The notes under the pieces: generated by a model
Databases searched by the model: none
Seen by the model: the letters and a program-made list of their open reading frames with translations, nothing else
What the model was told of the DNA's origin: nothing
Translations under genes and position numbers: made by a program
Shown here: positions 8,193 through 18,369 of the stretch, in pieces
How the letters are laid out: each line of letters opens with the position of its first letter
Numbering within the stretch: position 1 is the first letter of the stretch
Assembly (NCBI RefSeq): GCF_024171885.1
Contig: NZ_JAMTCP010000012.1
Span: 1-64,000 of the forward strand
Source: Streptoalloteichus tenebrarius
GTDB taxonomy: Bacteria > Actinomycetota > Actinomycetes > Mycobacteriales > Pseudonocardiaceae
DNA length: 64,000 bases
Direction: 5' to 3'

Positions 8193-9272
8193 TCAGACGT
8201 TGAAGCGGAACTCGACCACGTCGCCGTCGGCCATGACGTAGTCCTTGCCCTCCATGCGGACCTTGCCGGCCGCGCGGGCCGCCGCCATGGAGCCGGCCGC
8301 CACGAGGTCGTCGTAGGAGACGACCTCGGCCTTGATGAAGCCGCGCTCGAAGTCCGTGTGGATCACGCCGGCGGCCTGCGGGGCGGTCCAGCCCTTGCGA
8401 ATGGTCCACGCCCTGGCCTCCTTCGGCCCGGCCGTGAGGTAGGTCTGGAGCCCCAGCGTGTGGAAGCCGGCGCGGGCCAGCGCGTGCAGGCCCGGCTCGT
8501 GCTGGCCGATCGACTCCAGCAGCTCGCGGGCGGACTCCTCGTCCAGCTCCAGCAGCTCGGCCTCGACCTTGGCGTCCAGGAACACCGCGTCCGCCGGCGC
8601 CACCAGCTCGCGCAGCTCCTTGAGCCGCGCCTCGTCGGTGAGCACGCCCTCGTCGGCGTTGAAGACGTAGAGGAACGGCTTGGTCGTGAGCAGGTTCAGC
8701 TCGCGCAGCTCGGTGACGTCGACCTCGGCCTGGGCGGCGAACAGCGTGCGCCCGGCGTCGAGCACGCCCTTGGCCGCCTGCGCGGCCTCCAGCGCGGGCC
8801 GCCGGTCCTTCTGGACCCGCGCCTCCTTCTCCAGCCTCGGCAGCGCCTTCTCCAGGGTCTGGAGGTCGGCCAGGATCAGCTCGGTGTTGATGGTCTCGAT
8901 GTCGCTGCCCGGGTCGACGCGGCCGTCGACGTGCACCACGTCCGGGTCGTCGAACACCCGGATGACCTGGCAGATCGCGCTGGCCTCGCGGATGTTGGCC
9001 AGGAACTTGTTCCCCAGGCCCGCGCCCTCGGACGCGCCCTTGACCAGGCCGGCGATGTCGACGAAGGAGACGGTGGCCGGCACGGTCCGCTCCGAGCCGA
9101 AGATCTCGGCGAGCCTGTCCAGCCGCGGGTCGGGCAGCGGCACCACGCCGACGTTCGGCTCGATTGTGGCGAACGGGTAGTTCGCCGCGAGCACGTCGTT
9201 GCGGGTCAGGGCGTTGAACAAGGTCGACTTGCCGACGTTGGGCAGGCCGACGATGCCGAGGGTGAGGCTCAC
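8193..9272 (-). CDS. ychF: redox-regulated GTPase/ATPase YchF
   Basis: A 359-residue Obg-family P-loop protein of exactly the usual YchF length. G1 is GLPNVGKSTLFNAL (about residue 8). The NVGV and DIAGLVKGASEGAGLGNKFL regions follow, and the C-terminus is a TGS domain (KGWTAPQAAGVIHTDFERGF). The chosen GTG at 9272 gives the canonical VSLTLGIVGLPN N-terminus. The family binds ATP in preference to GTP and associates with ribosomes. It corresponds to Rv1112 in the conserved gene order. Confidence 0.96.
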   Translation of the reverse strand: MSLTLGIVGLPNVGKSTLFNALTRNDVLAANYPFATIEPNVGVVPLPDPRLDRLAEIFGSERTVPATVSFVDIAGLVKGASEGAGLGNKFLANIREASAICQVIRVFDDPDVVHVDGRVDPGSDIETINTELILADLQTLEKALPRLEKEARVQKDRRPALEAAQAAKGVLDAGRTLFAAQAEVDVTELRELNLLTTKPFLYVFNADEGVLTDEARLKELRELVAPADAVFLDAKVEAELLELDEESARELLESIGQHEPGLHALARAGFHTLGLQTYLTAGPKEARAWTIRKGWTAPQAAGVIHTDFERGFIKAEVVSYDDLVAAGSMAAARAAGKVRMEGKDYVMADGDVVEFRFNV

Positions 9273-10041
9273 GACCGTCCAGTCTACGGGCCGCCCGGCC
9301 GCACCCGCCCCGGCCTGGGCCAACCCACCTCAACCACCGCGCCTCGCCCACGCGTGAAGCCCCGACACACCAGCTCCACGGCGACTGTTCGCCAACGGAG
9401 ACCCCAGGCTTCCCGTGTAGCCAAGCGGGCTCTTGAGGACATGCTGGCCTGGCAGAGCCCAACGCTCACAATCGCCCCAAACCCTCACATGCCAGATCCC
9501 GGCCCGAGATGACCTCTCCGCGCCGCAGCTCTTCCTCGGCGGCGCGAAGACACCACGTTCACGAGAGACCTGAGCACGGCCAGCCACCAGAAGCTCTCTC
9601 GGGCGGGCTCCCCAGGAGACGACCTGGAGGACAGCCCCCACCCGTCCCGGGGGGCGAGCCCCGCTCCAGCCTATCGCCGATCACCCCTCGGGCGAAGACT
9701 GTGCCGGCCGGCTGTGGAGGAAATCGGGTGACTGTGGACAACTCCGGAAAGTACGCAGGGAGCGCGGAGAACGAGAAGAACCCAGCCTCGGCCGCTCCGG
9801 GGGAGTGAACATCGGCCTCGTCCGAGGGAGGCATGGCATCGCGCCCGCACGAGGCCCTGCCCTGGTGCGCCTCAGCCCAGGAAGGGGATGTGTCCGGCCA
9901 GGCGACCCACGGGGGCCGTTGAGGGGTCGACCGAGGGGACATCGCGGAGACGACCTGCGAAAACAGGGGCTGGCAGCGAGCGCGACGGTCGTGTCCGATT
10001 TCCGCCAGCCGGGTGGGCGCGCCGCTGGCAGGATCGTGCTC
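9273..10041. other. gene-free stretch between ychF and the Ada-type gene
   Basis: Divergent intergenic region. It holds element copy 2 (9631-9741) and otherwise no recognisable gene. The Ada-type frame is open from 9805, but the Ada domain begins only after 10036, so that upstream part is treated as non-coding. Confidence 0.5.
9631..9741 (+). repeat. hairpin + paired DnaA-box element, copy 2
   Basis: GC-rich block at 9631-9674, a degenerate box TGTGGAGGA (9713-9721) and a good box TGTGGACAA (9733-9741), 20 bp apart. The stretch around the boxes (GCTGTGGAGGAA, then TCGGGTGACTGTGGACAAC) is nearly identical to copy 5, so copies 2 and 5 form a subtype. Confidence 0.8.
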
Positions 10042-11523
10042 GTGCCCCTCGATCCGGAACGCGCCTACCGGGCGGTCGCCTCCCGCGACGCCCGCTTCGA
10101 CGGCCACTTCGTGACCGCCGTGCGCACCACGGGGATCTACTGTCGCCCCTCCTGCCCCGCCGTCACGCCCAAGCGCGGGAACGTGGACTTCTTCGTCACC
10201 GCCGCCGCGGCGCAGGCCGCCGGCTTCCGGGCCTGCCGCCGCTGCCTGCCGGACGCGGTGCCCGGCTCCCCCGAGTGGAACCTGCGGGCCGACCTCGCCG
10301 GCCGCGCGATGCGGCTGATCGCCGACGGCGTGGTGGAGCGCGAGGGCGTCCCCGGCCTCGCCCAGCGGCTCGGCTACTCGGAGCGCCACCTGACCAGGGT
10401 GCTGACCACCGAGCTGGGCGCGGGCCCGCTCGCGCTGGCCAGGGCCCACCGCGCCCACTCCGCCCGCCTGCTGATCGAGACCTCGACGATGCCGTTCACG
10501 GAGATCGCGTTCGCCGCGGGCTTCGCGAGCGTGCGGCAGTTCAACGACACGATCCGCGGCGTGTTCGCGACCACGCCCTCGGCGATGCGCGCCGCCGCCG
10601 CGCGGCGGGAGCGGCCGGGGACCGCGCCGGGCGCTCTCACGCTCCGCCTGCCCTACCGCCCGCCGTTCCACGCCGAGAGCGTGCTGTCCTTCCTCGCGGC
10701 GAGGGCGGTGCCCGGCGTCGAGCAGGTCGAGGACGGCACCTACTCACGCGTCGTCCGGCTGTCGCACGGCGTCGCCACCGTGCACGTCACGCCACGGGAC
10801 GGGCACGTCGAGTGCACGCTGCGCCTGGCGGACGTGCGCGACCTCGGCAGCGCGGTGAACCGGGTGCGCCGGCTGTTCGACCTCGACGCCGACCCGTGCG
10901 CGGTGGACGACCTGCTCGCCACGGACCCGGCGTTGGCCCCGCTGGTGGCCGACGCCCCGGGGCTGCGCGTGCCCGGCAGCGTCGACGGCGCGGAGACGGT
11001 GATCCGCGCGGTCCTCGGACAGCAGGTCTCGGTGGCGGCGGCCCGGACCGCGGCGTCGGCGCTGGTCACCGCGCTCGGTGAGCCGCTGTGCACGCCGCAC
11101 GGCGCGCTCACCCGGCTGTTCCCTCGGGTCGAGGTGATCGCGGAACGGGCGCACGAGGTGCTGACCGGCCCGCGGCGGCGGATCGAGACGGTGCGCCGCG
11201 TGGCCGCCGCGATGGCGGAGGGCTCGGTGGCGGTGCACGTGGGCCGGGCCCCGGAGGAGTTGGAGGCGGAGTTGACCGCGCTGCCGGGGATCGGCCCGTG
11301 GACGGCCCGCTACGTGATGATGCGGGTGCTCGGTGCGCCGGACATCCTGCTGACCTCCGACAGCGCGTTGCGCCGTGGCGCGGCCAACCTCGGACTTCCG
11401 TCCGATGTGGACGGTCTGGCCGCGCGGGGCGGGAACTGGCGGCCGTGGCGCTCCTACGCCGGGATGCACCTGTGGCGCGCGGCGGCCCTTCCGATGACCA
11501 GGACTGACAGGAGAAGCGCATGA
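10042..11523 (+). CDS. Ada-type regulator fused to AlkA DNA-3-methyladenine glycosylase
   Basis: About 493 residues in three parts. Residues 1-75 are an Ada zinc/methyl-acceptor domain with all four cysteines (YCRPSC and CRRC). Residues about 80-180 are an AraC-type HTH. Residues about 195-493 are an AlkA-like glycosylase with the helix-hairpin-helix LPGIGPWTARYVMMR (about residue 414) and the catalytic-Asp region ILLTSDSALRRG. It senses methylphosphotriesters and excises alkylated bases. The GTG at 10042 follows GGCAGG. Its stop overlaps the ogt start by 4 bp (ATGA), so repair by excision and by direct reversal are co-expressed. Confidence 0.92.
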   Translation: MPLDPERAYRAVASRDARFDGHFVTAVRTTGIYCRPSCPAVTPKRGNVDFFVTAAAAQAAGFRACRRCLPDAVPGSPEWNLRADLAGRAMRLIADGVVEREGVPGLAQRLGYSERHLTRVLTTELGAGPLALARAHRAHSARLLIETSTMPFTEIAFAAGFASVRQFNDTIRGVFATTPSAMRAAAARRERPGTAPGALTLRLPYRPPFHAESVLSFLAARAVPGVEQVEDGTYSRVVRLSHGVATVHVTPRDGHVECTLRLADVRDLGSAVNRVRRLFDLDADPCAVDDLLATDPALAPLVADAPGLRVPGSVDGAETVIRAVLGQQVSVAAARTAASALVTALGEPLCTPHGALTRLFPRVEVIAERAHEVLTGPRRRIETVRRVAAAMAEGSVAVHVGRAPEELEAELTALPGIGPWTARYVMMRVLGAPDILLTSDSALRRGAANLGLPSDVDGLAARGGNWRPWRSYAGMHLWRAAALPMTRTDRRSA

Positions 11524-12038
11524 CGACCACCTATGTGTCCACTGAGGACACTCCAGCCGGGCCGTTCACCGCGGTCGTCGACCAGGACGGCGTGGTGCTC
11601 GCCTCGGGCTGGACGGCCGACGTCGCGGAGCTGCTGGTGCCGATGCACGCCACGCTGCGGCCCACGACGGAACCGGTGGCGCGGGCCGACCTCGGTCCGG
11701 TCAGCGCGGCGGTCCGCGCCTACCACGCCGGCGATCTGGACGTGATCGACGGGATCGAGGTGCGCCAGCGCTCCGGCGAGTTCCTGGAGCACGCGTGGCG
11801 GGTGCTGCGGAAGGTGCCGGCCGGTGAGCCGATCTCCTACACCGCCTACGCCGCCATGGCCGGCCGTCCCGACGCGCCCCGGGCCGCCGCCTCGGCGTGC
11901 GCGCGCAACGCCGCGGCGCTGTTCGTGCCGTGCCACCGGATCATCCGCACGGACGGCACGCTCGGCGGCTTCCGCTGGGGCCTGGACGTGAAGCGCTGGC
12001 TGCTCGCGCACGAGGACCGGGGCGACGCGCGCCGCTAG
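11520..12038 (+). CDS. ogt: methylated-DNA-protein-cysteine S-methyltransferase
   Basis: A 172-residue O6-methylguanine-DNA methyltransferase. The suicide cysteine lies in FVPCHRIIRTDG (the PCHR motif), preceded by the SYTAYAAMAGRP DNA-binding region and followed by GGFRWGLDVKRWLL. It is translationally coupled (ATGA) to the Ada-AlkA gene, the usual alkylation-damage response pair of actinobacteria. Length and motifs are normal. Confidence 0.95.
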   Translation: MTTTYVSTEDTPAGPFTAVVDQDGVVLASGWTADVAELLVPMHATLRPTTEPVARADLGPVSAAVRAYHAGDLDVIDGIEVRQRSGEFLEHAWRVLRKVPAGEPISYTAYAAMAGRPDAPRAAASACARNAAALFVPCHRIIRTDGTLGGFRWGLDVKRWLLAHEDRGDARR

Positions 12039-12179
12039 GGCCTGGCGGCCCGCGCCCCACGCGCCGGCGGCACGGCCTCCACTCGACCCCGGGGACGCCG
12101 TCCGTCAGAACCCGGTCGGGGCGACTCGCCCCCGCCCCGACCGCGTTCGTGTCAACGTCAGCGTCAGCGCCAGCGAGCC

Positions 12180-12345
12180 GTGAACCATCAAGGACGTCGC
12201 CAGCCCAGCCCGGGCGTGGCCTGGCCTGCGCACGCGCAGGTCGACCGCGATCGTGTCCAGCAGCGGGAAAACCGAGGGGGTGGTGCTCGCCTGGCTCGGC
12301 GCGGCAAGGATCGGCAACCGGCGGCCTTGATCACCAAGTGAGGCT
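12180..12345 (-). pseudogene. decayed IS5-family transposase fragment (tentative)
   Basis: On the minus strand a fragment of about 45 residues reads GRRLPILAAPSQAS followed by PLLDTIAV and a basic stretch. It resembles the central segment of IS5-type DDE transposases (GRPL..., T/PGQ..., PLLD.I.V). Flanking frames are broken and no terminal inverted repeats are recognisable. This is a remnant at best. Confidence 0.35.
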
Positions 12346-12598
12346 TGGTCGGCACTCGCGAAGATCAGCGGAACGCCTCGCCGGCGGCCAGAGGCGCCCT
12401 GGTCTGCGAGGCCTGCCGCGCCCTTCCCACGCCCACCGTGAGCTGACACGTCCGCGCCGCCGGCAAGTCCGTGCCGATGCCCCTCCGGTAGGGCTGCCAC
12501 GCCTGCCGCGCGCAATGCCACGAGGTCACTGAGGTCGCCACGACCGCTCCGGTGGTCCGCAGCCCACTCGCCAGCGCCCGGATTTCCCCTACCTGAGA

Positions 12599-12710
12599 AC
12601 AGCCCCCACCCGCCCTGGGGGGGCGAGCCCCGCTCCAGCCTATCGAGCCATCACCCAGCGCCGGAACCCACAAAGCGCCACCTGTGGACAACTCAGGCGC
12701 CTGTGGACAA
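12599..12710 (+). repeat. hairpin + paired DnaA-box element, copy 3
   Basis: GC-rich block 12599-12643 (one extra G in its G-run), then two identical boxes TGTGGACAA at 12683-12691 and 12702-12710, 19 bp apart. It lies between the convergent ogt and sbcC genes. Confidence 0.8.
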
Positions 12711-12974
12711 CTCGCCGGTTTCCCGACAATTCCACTTGACACGAACGCTTCAACCGCACCCTGCTCGACGGGTGGGCCTACGCCCGCCCCTACCGCAGAA
12801 AGACCGTACGCCCGTCCCTACCGCGGAAAGACCGAAAGAAAGACCGAACGACGAGCCGAACCACCGCGGTGGCCGCACACCGACAATCACCACCGCGGCC
12901 ACACCGCGCTCGCAGGCGAACCACCCGCCAGCCGCGTTCCTGACCTCTCAGGTCAGTACACCTGGTCAGTACAC
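12711..12974. other. intergenic, small direct repeats
   Basis: Contains near-duplicate CCCTACCGC(A/G)GAAAGACCG units (about 12790 and 12817) and a duplicated GGTCAGTACACCT just after the sbcC stop. No gene is seen. Confidence 0.4.
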
Positions 12975-15932
12975 CTAGGCGGTGCTCAGCTCCAGCGTCG
13001 AGCCGGTGCGCGCCTTGCGGACCCTGAGCCGGACCGGGATGCGTTGCCGCAGCTCCTCGACGTGCGAGACCAGCCCCACGACCCGGCCGCCCGCACGCAG
13101 CTCGTCCAAGGTGTCCATCACCAGGTCGAGCGCCCCGGCGTCGAGGGTGCCGAAGCCCTCGTCCACGAACAGCGTGTCGAGCACCGCGCCGCCGGTCTCG
13201 GCCGCCACGACGTCGGCAAGGCCGAGCGCGAGCGCGAGCGAGGCCAGGAACGACTCGCCGCCGGAGAGGGTCCTGGCCGGCCGGACCTGGCCGGAGTAGT
13301 CGTCGAGCACGTCGAGGCCCAGCCCGCCCCTGGTGCCGCGCGGCCCGGCGCCGTCGGCGTGCACGAAGGAGTAGCGGCCCTGGCTCATCCGCTGGAGCCG
13401 GGTGGTCGCGGCGACCGCGACCTCCTCCAGCCGGGCTGCCAGGACGTAGGAGCGCAGCGAGATCTTGCGGTGGTTCTGGCCGCGCCCGTTGACGACGTCG
13501 GTGAGGGCGGCCAGCTCGGCGTACTCGGCCTGCGCCGGCGCGAGGTCGGCCCAGGCGGCGCGCAGCCGGCCCGCCAGCTCGGCCACGTCGCGCGCCCGGC
13601 CGGCCGCCGAGGCGGCCGCGGTCACCGCCGCCTCGCAGCGCTCCCGCGCCAGGTCCGCGCGCTCCCGCGCGCCGGCCACGTCGACCACCTGGTCGGGGTC
13701 GACGCCGGCGAGTTCGGGCTGGGCGAGGACGTCGCGGGCCGCGGCCTCGCGGTCCTGGGCCGCGCGCACGCGCTCCGCGAGGTCGGCGACCTCCTCCTCG
13801 GACCGGGCCGCGGCCAGGGCGGCGTCGACGTCCGGGAAGCCGGCGGCGGTGACGGCCTCCTCCACCGCCCGCTCGTGCTCGGCGACCCGCCGACGCGCGG
13901 AGTCCAATGTGGAGCGTGCCTCGACGAGGACGTCGAGCGCCTCGGCGAGCGCGACGAGGTGGTCCCGGCGCTCGGCGACGTCGGCGTGGCCCTCCCTGGC
14001 CCGGTCGAGCCGTTCGGCGCGCTGGCGGACGGTCTCGGTCAGCTCGCGGTGCTGGGCCTCGGCCGCGCCCAGCGCGCGCTCGGCCTCGACCCGCTGGTCG
14101 CGCACCTGCCGGCTGTCGTCGTCGAGCGCCCGCAGGTCGGCCTCGCCCCGCTCGACCGTCTCGGCGAGGGCGGTGGCCGCCGCGCACTCTTCGTCCACTA
14201 TGGACAGTTCACTGGCGATGTCGTCGGCCGTGCGCCCGGCCAGCCGCTCGACCAGCGCGTCCGCCTCCGCGCTCGCCTCGTGCTCCTCCCGCCGTGCCCG
14301 TTCCCGCACGGCCTGCGCGCGCTGCTCCTCGTCCCGCGCCCGGCGCTCGTCGGCCTCGGTGACCATCGCCTCCGGCGGGCTCGCCGGCCGGGGGTGGTCG
14401 ACGGCGCCGCAGACCGGGCAGGGCGCGCCGTCGGCCAGGTGGGCGGCCAGCTCGGCCGCCATGCCGTCGAGCCGGCGTTCCCGCAGGTCCTGCAACCGGT
14501 CCCGCGCCTCCTGGTGGGCGTCCACGGCCTCCTGCGCCCGCCGCGCCGCCCGCTCGGCCCGTTCCCTGGCGGCGGGCAGCGCCCGCGCGTCCCGCAGGGC
14601 GGCGGTCAGCTCGGCCCGGCGCGTCAGGAGGCCGTCCAGTGACGCGGCCGCCGCGCGGGCCCGGTCCAGCTCCGCCCTGGCCCGCTCGACCCGCGCCGGC
14701 AGGTCCGCGGCCAGCTCCGCCAACCGCGCGACCCGGGTCCGCTCCCGGTCGACCAGCTCCGCCAGCTCGGCCAGCCGGCGCTCGTCGACGCGTTGCCGCT
14801 CCGCCTCCGCGACCAGGCCGGACAGCTCTCCGGCCCGCTCCCTGGCGCGCGCCGCCGCGCCGCGTGGGTCCTCCGCGCCGTCCCACCCCAGCGCACGAGC
14901 CCGTTCCGTGGCGCGCTCGACGTCGGCCCGCGCGCTGTCGAGCGCGTCGTTCGCCCGCAGGAGGCCGCGTCGGGCCGTGAGCACCGGGAGCGCGCGGTGC
15001 GCCGCGTCGCGCTCGGCCTCCCACGCCACCAGCTCGCCGCGCCGCGCCGCCAGCGCGGCCAGCTCGTCGCTGGCCTGCCGCACCCGGCGGACCCGTTCGG
15101 CCAGCTCCGCGCGCGCGGTCAGCTCGGCCTCGACGGCGGCCAGGTCGGCGCGGGCCGCCCGCTCGTCCGTCGCCGCCCGCTCCGCCGCCTCGCCGGTGCG
15201 CGCCACGAGGTCGTCGAGCCAGGGCACGTCCGGCTCCTCCGGCCGCTCCTCCCCTGCGGCCTGCGCCACCCGGGCCGCCAGCTCCAACGCGCTCCGCTGC
15301 CGCGCCTGCAACTCGCGGTTCCGCTCCCTGCGGCGCTCCTCGAACCACTTCTCCACGTCGAGGAACCGCTCGGTGCCGAAGAGCCGCTCCAGCACCTGTT
15401 CCCGCTGCGTCGTGTCCGCGCGCAGGAACCGCGCGAACTCCCCCTGCGGCAGCAGCACGACCTGGAAGAACTGCTCGGCGCTCATGCCGAGCAGGCGCTG
15501 CACCGTCCTGGCGACCTCGTCGACCCGGGTGGCTCCGTCGGGCGGGGTACCGCCGCCGGGGACCGACAACCACGTCAGCGACGCCTTGGCCTGCTGTTTT
15601 GTGGTTCCCTCGCCCCGCTTCTTGGGCCGCTCGTACTCCGGGCTGCGGGAGATCCGCAGGCGATGGCCCTGCACGGTCAGTTCGAGCGCGACCTCGGTGG
15701 GCGTGTCCGGGTCGGCGAGCCGACAGCGCAACTCCCCCGCCTTCAGCGTCTCGCGCGCCCCGGGCACCCTGCCGAACAGGGCGAACGCCACCGCGTCGAG
15801 CAGGGTGGTCTTGCCGGCCCCGGTGTCGCCGTGCAGCAGGAACAGGCCGTCCGCGCCCAACGCGTCGAAGTCGACGACCTCGCGCCGCGGGTAGGGGCCG
15901 AACGCCGAGAGTTCGAGCCGGTGCAGCCTCAC
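12975..15932 (-). CDS. sbcC: SbcC/Rad50-type exonuclease ATPase subunit
   Basis: A 985-residue SMC-like protein. N-terminal Walker A ([17 protein letters not shown], about residue 34); two long Ala/Glu/Arg-rich coiled coils flanking the zinc hook CPVCG (about residue 507); C-terminal signature [20 protein letters not shown] and Walker [15 protein letters not shown]. With SbcD it opens DNA hairpins and processes double-strand ends. The GTG start overlaps the sbcD stop by 4 bp (GTGA). Upstream in-frame residues belong to the sbcD coding region and are excluded. Confidence 0.95.
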   Translation of the reverse strand: MRLHRLELSAFGPYPRREVVDFDALGADGLFLLHGDTGAGKTTLLDAVAFALFGRVPGARETLKAGELRCRLADPDTPTEVALELTVQGHRLRISRSPEYERPKKRGEGTTKQQAKASLTWLSVPGGGTPPDGATRVDEVARTVQRLLGMSAEQFFQVVLLPQGEFARFLRADTTQREQVLERLFGTERFLDVEKWFEERRRERNRELQARQRSALELAARVAQAAGEERPEEPDVPWLDDLVARTGEAAERAATDERAARADLAAVEAELTARAELAERVRRVRQASDELAALAARRGELVAWEAERDAAHRALPVLTARRGLLRANDALDSARADVERATERARALGWDGAEDPRGAAARARERAGELSGLVAEAERQRVDERRLAELAELVDRERTRVARLAELAADLPARVERARAELDRARAAAASLDGLLTRRAELTAALRDARALPAARERAERAARRAQEAVDAHQEARDRLQDLRERRLDGMAAELAAHLADGAPCPVCGAVDHPRPASPPEAMVTEADERRARDEEQRAQAVRERARREEHEASAEADALVERLAGRTADDIASELSIVDEECAAATALAETVERGEADLRALDDDSRQVRDQRVEAERALGAAEAQHRELTETVRQRAERLDRAREGHADVAERRDHLVALAEALDVLVEARSTLDSARRRVAEHERAVEEAVTAAGFPDVDAALAAARSEEEVADLAERVRAAQDREAAARDVLAQPELAGVDPDQVVDVAGARERADLARERCEAAVTAAASAAGRARDVAELAGRLRAAWADLAPAQAEYAELAALTDVVNGRGQNHRKISLRSYVLAARLEEVAVAATTRLQRMSQGRYSFVHADGAGPRGTRGGLGLDVLDDYSGQVRPARTLSGGESFLASLALALGLADVVAAETGGAVLDTLFVDEGFGTLDAGALDLVMDTLDELRAGGRVVGLVSHVEELRQRIPVRLRVRKARTGSTLELSTA

Positions 15933-17077
15933 CGCTGCACCTCCGCGCGCCGGACCGCCGCCAGCGCCTCCTTCAACAACGCGCGCTCGCTCTCGGTCGG
16001 CCGGGAGTCGCGGCAGTCCTCCACGAAGTGGCACGCGATCTCGTGGTCGTCGCGGTCGCGCACGACCTGCGCGTACCGCAGTCGCAGGGCCTCACGGCCG
16101 CCCTCCGGGTGCCACTCCAGGTGCACGGCGTGCGGGAACCGCTCCTGCAACCGGCGCATCGCGTCCAGCGGCCGCACCGGGTCGGTCAGGACCACCGAGA
16201 GGAAGTGGTCGGCCAGCTCGGCGTGCCGGGGGTCGGTGAGCAGCTCCTCCAGCCGGCCGGACACGGTCGCCAGGCGACGCGGCACCGGGAGCTCGTGCCG
16301 TCGCACCTCCGCCAGGCCGCGCGCGTCCAGGTCGACCAGCCACACCGACTTGCGGTGGCTCGCCTCCGAGAACGAGTAGGCGAGCGGGCTGCCCGAGTAG
16401 CGCAGGTGGTCGGCCAGGACCTGCGGCCCGTGCAGGTGGCCCAGCGCCACGTAGTCGATGCCGTCGAACACCGAGCCGGGCACGTGCTCCACCCCGCCGA
16501 CGGAGATCGTGCGCTCGGAGTCGCTGGCCGCGCCGCCCGTGACGAACGCGTGCGCCAGCACCACCGACCGCGCGCCCCGCCGGGTGGCGAGGTCGGCGCG
16601 GACGCGGCGCATCGCCTCCCCAAGCACGGCGGCGTGGCCGCGTTCCTCGACGCCGAGCTGCTGCCGCGCCGGGTCGGGCTCCAGGTAGGGGATGCCGTAG
16701 ATCGCGACCGGGCCGTGCTCGTCGGTCAGCACGACCGGCTCGGCCAGCCCGGAGATCCGGGTCCGCAGGTGCAGCCCGCCGGCGGCGGCGAACTCCGCGT
16801 AGGCGCCCAGGCGCGGCGCCGAGTCGTGGTTGCCGGGGGTGACCACGATCCGCGCGCCCGCCTCGCTGATCGCCCGCAACACCCGGTGGCAGGTCTGCAC
16901 CGCCTCGCCGGAGGGCACCGCGCGGTCGTAGAGGTCGCCGGCCACCACGACCACGTCCACCCGTTCGGCCGCCACCAGCTCCGCGAGGTGTGTCAGCACC
17001 TCCTCCTGCTCCCTGAGCAGGTCACGGCCGTGGAACGTGCGCCCCACGTGCCAGTCCGAGGTGTGCAGCAACCGCAT
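15929..17077 (-). CDS. sbcD: SbcD/Mre11-type nuclease subunit
   Basis: A 382-residue calcineurin-like phosphoesterase nuclease. The metal-binding motifs appear in order: HTSDWHVGR (residues 5-13), VVAGDLYDRAVPS, VTPGNHDS, and later GHLHGPQ. It begins MRLLHTSDWH, as family members do. It forms the nuclease head with SbcC, encoded immediately downstream with a 4-bp overlap. It is divergent from rmuC, so the 113-bp gap should hold both promoters. Confidence 0.95.
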   Translation of the reverse strand: MRLLHTSDWHVGRTFHGRDLLREQEEVLTHLAELVAAERVDVVVVAGDLYDRAVPSGEAVQTCHRVLRAISEAGARIVVTPGNHDSAPRLGAYAEFAAAGGLHLRTRISGLAEPVVLTDEHGPVAIYGIPYLEPDPARQQLGVEERGHAAVLGEAMRRVRADLATRRGARSVVLAHAFVTGGAASDSERTISVGGVEHVPGSVFDGIDYVALGHLHGPQVLADHLRYSGSPLAYSFSEASHRKSVWLVDLDARGLAEVRRHELPVPRRLATVSGRLEELLTDPRHAELADHFLSVVLTDPVRPLDAMRRLQERFPHAVHLEWHPEGGREALRLRYAQVVRDRDDHEIACHFVEDCRDSRPTESERALLKEALAAVRRAEVQR

Positions 17078-17190
17078 GGGTCGACACCGTATGGCCCCGC
17101 CGGCCGGGCCCGGCGCGCCCCCCTCCCCTCCGTGTCGCCCATGTCGCGTCGACGCCCTCCTGGGCCATGATCGGTGGAGGGAGGCGATCC

Positions 17191-18153
17191 GTGACCTCGG
17201 TAGTGATCACGACGGCGGCCGTGGTGGTGGCCCTGCTGCTGGCCGGCGCGCTGGTGTTCTTCTGGCGGCTCTACACCGACAGCGTGCGACGCGCCGACGC
17301 CGCGCTCGCCGCCGTCGAGGCCGAACGCGCCCGCGCCCGCGAGCACCAGGCGGCGCTGCGCCGCTACGAGGTGGCGTTCGCGTCGGTCAGCGGGCGCGGC
17401 GAGCTGGGCGAGCGGGTGCTGGTGGAGACGGCCAGAGCGCTGGGGCTGCGGGAGGGGCTGCACTTCACCGTGCAGACCGACCTCGCCGGCGGCGGCGCGG
17501 CCCGGCCGGACCTGGTGCTGATGGTCGGCGGTGGGCGGCGCGTGCCGGTCGACGCCAAGACCAGCATGGCGGTGTGGGCCGAGGCGGTGGAGACCGACGA
17601 CCCCGCCGAACGGGCCGAGGCGCTGCGCGTCCACGTGCGCAACATCCGCGCGCGGGCGGGCGAGCTGGCGGGCAGGGGCTACGAGCGCTGGGCGGACGCG
17701 ATCTACGGCACCGTGATGTTCGTGCCCTCGGACGCGGCGGTGGTCGCCGCCATGGACACCGACCCGACGTTGCTGTCCTGGCTGCTCGACCGGCGGGTCT
17801 TCCTGTGCGGGCCGACCGGCTTCGCCGTCGTGGCCTCGGCGGCGTTGTTCGCCGCCACCGAACGCGCCCTGGCCGACGACGTGGACCGGGTGCGGGGCCA
17901 GGCGGCGCGGGCGCACCGGTCGGCCGCCGCCGCGGTCGACGCCGTGAACCTCACCAGCACGCACCTGCGCAACTTCCTCTCGGCGCGCCGCAGGGAACTC
18001 GACGCGCTGGAGAGCTTCCGCGCGGCCGTGCAGCCGCTCGCCGAGGCGGCGTCCACGCCGTCCGCGCTCCCGCCGGTGCGCCGCGAGGACGACCTGACGG
18101 CCCTGGACCTGCCCTCCGGCCCCAACGGGCAGGCGGAACCGACCGCTGGTTGA
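17191..18153 (+). CDS. rmuC: RmuC-family DNA recombination protein
   Basis: 320 residues: an N-terminal membrane helix (about 2-24), a short coiled coil, then the RmuC nuclease-like domain with ARPDLVLMV, RVPVDAKTSM and YERWADAIYGTVMFVP, the characteristic RmuC core. RmuC proteins limit inversions and act in recombination. The GTG at 17191 is preceded by GGAGGGAGG and is preferred to the ATG 24 bp upstream. The placement beside sbcCD suggests a local repair cluster. Confidence 0.9.
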   Translation: MTSVVITTAAVVVALLLAGALVFFWRLYTDSVRRADAALAAVEAERARAREHQAALRRYEVAFASVSGRGELGERVLVETARALGLREGLHFTVQTDLAGGGAARPDLVLMVGGGRRVPVDAKTSMAVWAEAVETDDPAERAEALRVHVRNIRARAGELAGRGYERWADAIYGTVMFVPSDAAVVAAMDTDPTLLSWLLDRRVFLCGPTGFAVVASAALFAATERALADDVDRVRGQAARAHRSAAAAVDAVNLTSTHLRNFLSARRRELDALESFRAAVQPLAEAASTPSALPPVRREDDLTALDLPSGPNGQAEPTAG

Positions 18154-18206
18154 GCGGGGCGGGGCGGCGTCGGCTCCCCCGGCGCGCGTGTCCGCCGGGT
18201 GCCCGC

Positions 18207-18293
18207 GGAAGGTCGGCGACGGGCGGAAGGTCGGCGACGGGCGGGGCGTCGGCGACGGGCGGAAGGTCGGCGTCGGGCGGGGCGTCGGCGTCC
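18207..18293. repeat. 18-bp tandem repeat, about 4.8 copies
   Basis: Units of GGAAGGTCGGCGACGGGC or the variant GGGGCGTCGGCG(A/T)CGGGC run head to tail from 18207. The 18-bp length would keep frame if translated, but no supported gene covers it. It lies downstream of rmuC. Confidence 0.8.
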
Positions 18294-18369
18294 TCCAGTG
18301 CGGGAGGACGCCGACGCCCCTCGACGCCGTGCCGCGGTGGCCCCGACGACGTCGGGACGGCCGGGCGGA

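Noticed and set aside
9805-10041. N-terminal extension of the Ada-AlkA protein
   Set aside because: The residues are Arg/Gly/Pro-rich without homology, and the Ada domain starts normally at the GTG near 10042.
12684-15894. Long plus-strand frames opposite sbcC
   Set aside because: Compositional shadows of the coiled-coil coding sequence. SbcC motifs on the minus strand are decisive.
18207-18293. CRISPR array
   Set aside because: Units are contiguous with no spacers. The same applies to the arrays at 27307 and 33585, and there are no cas genes.
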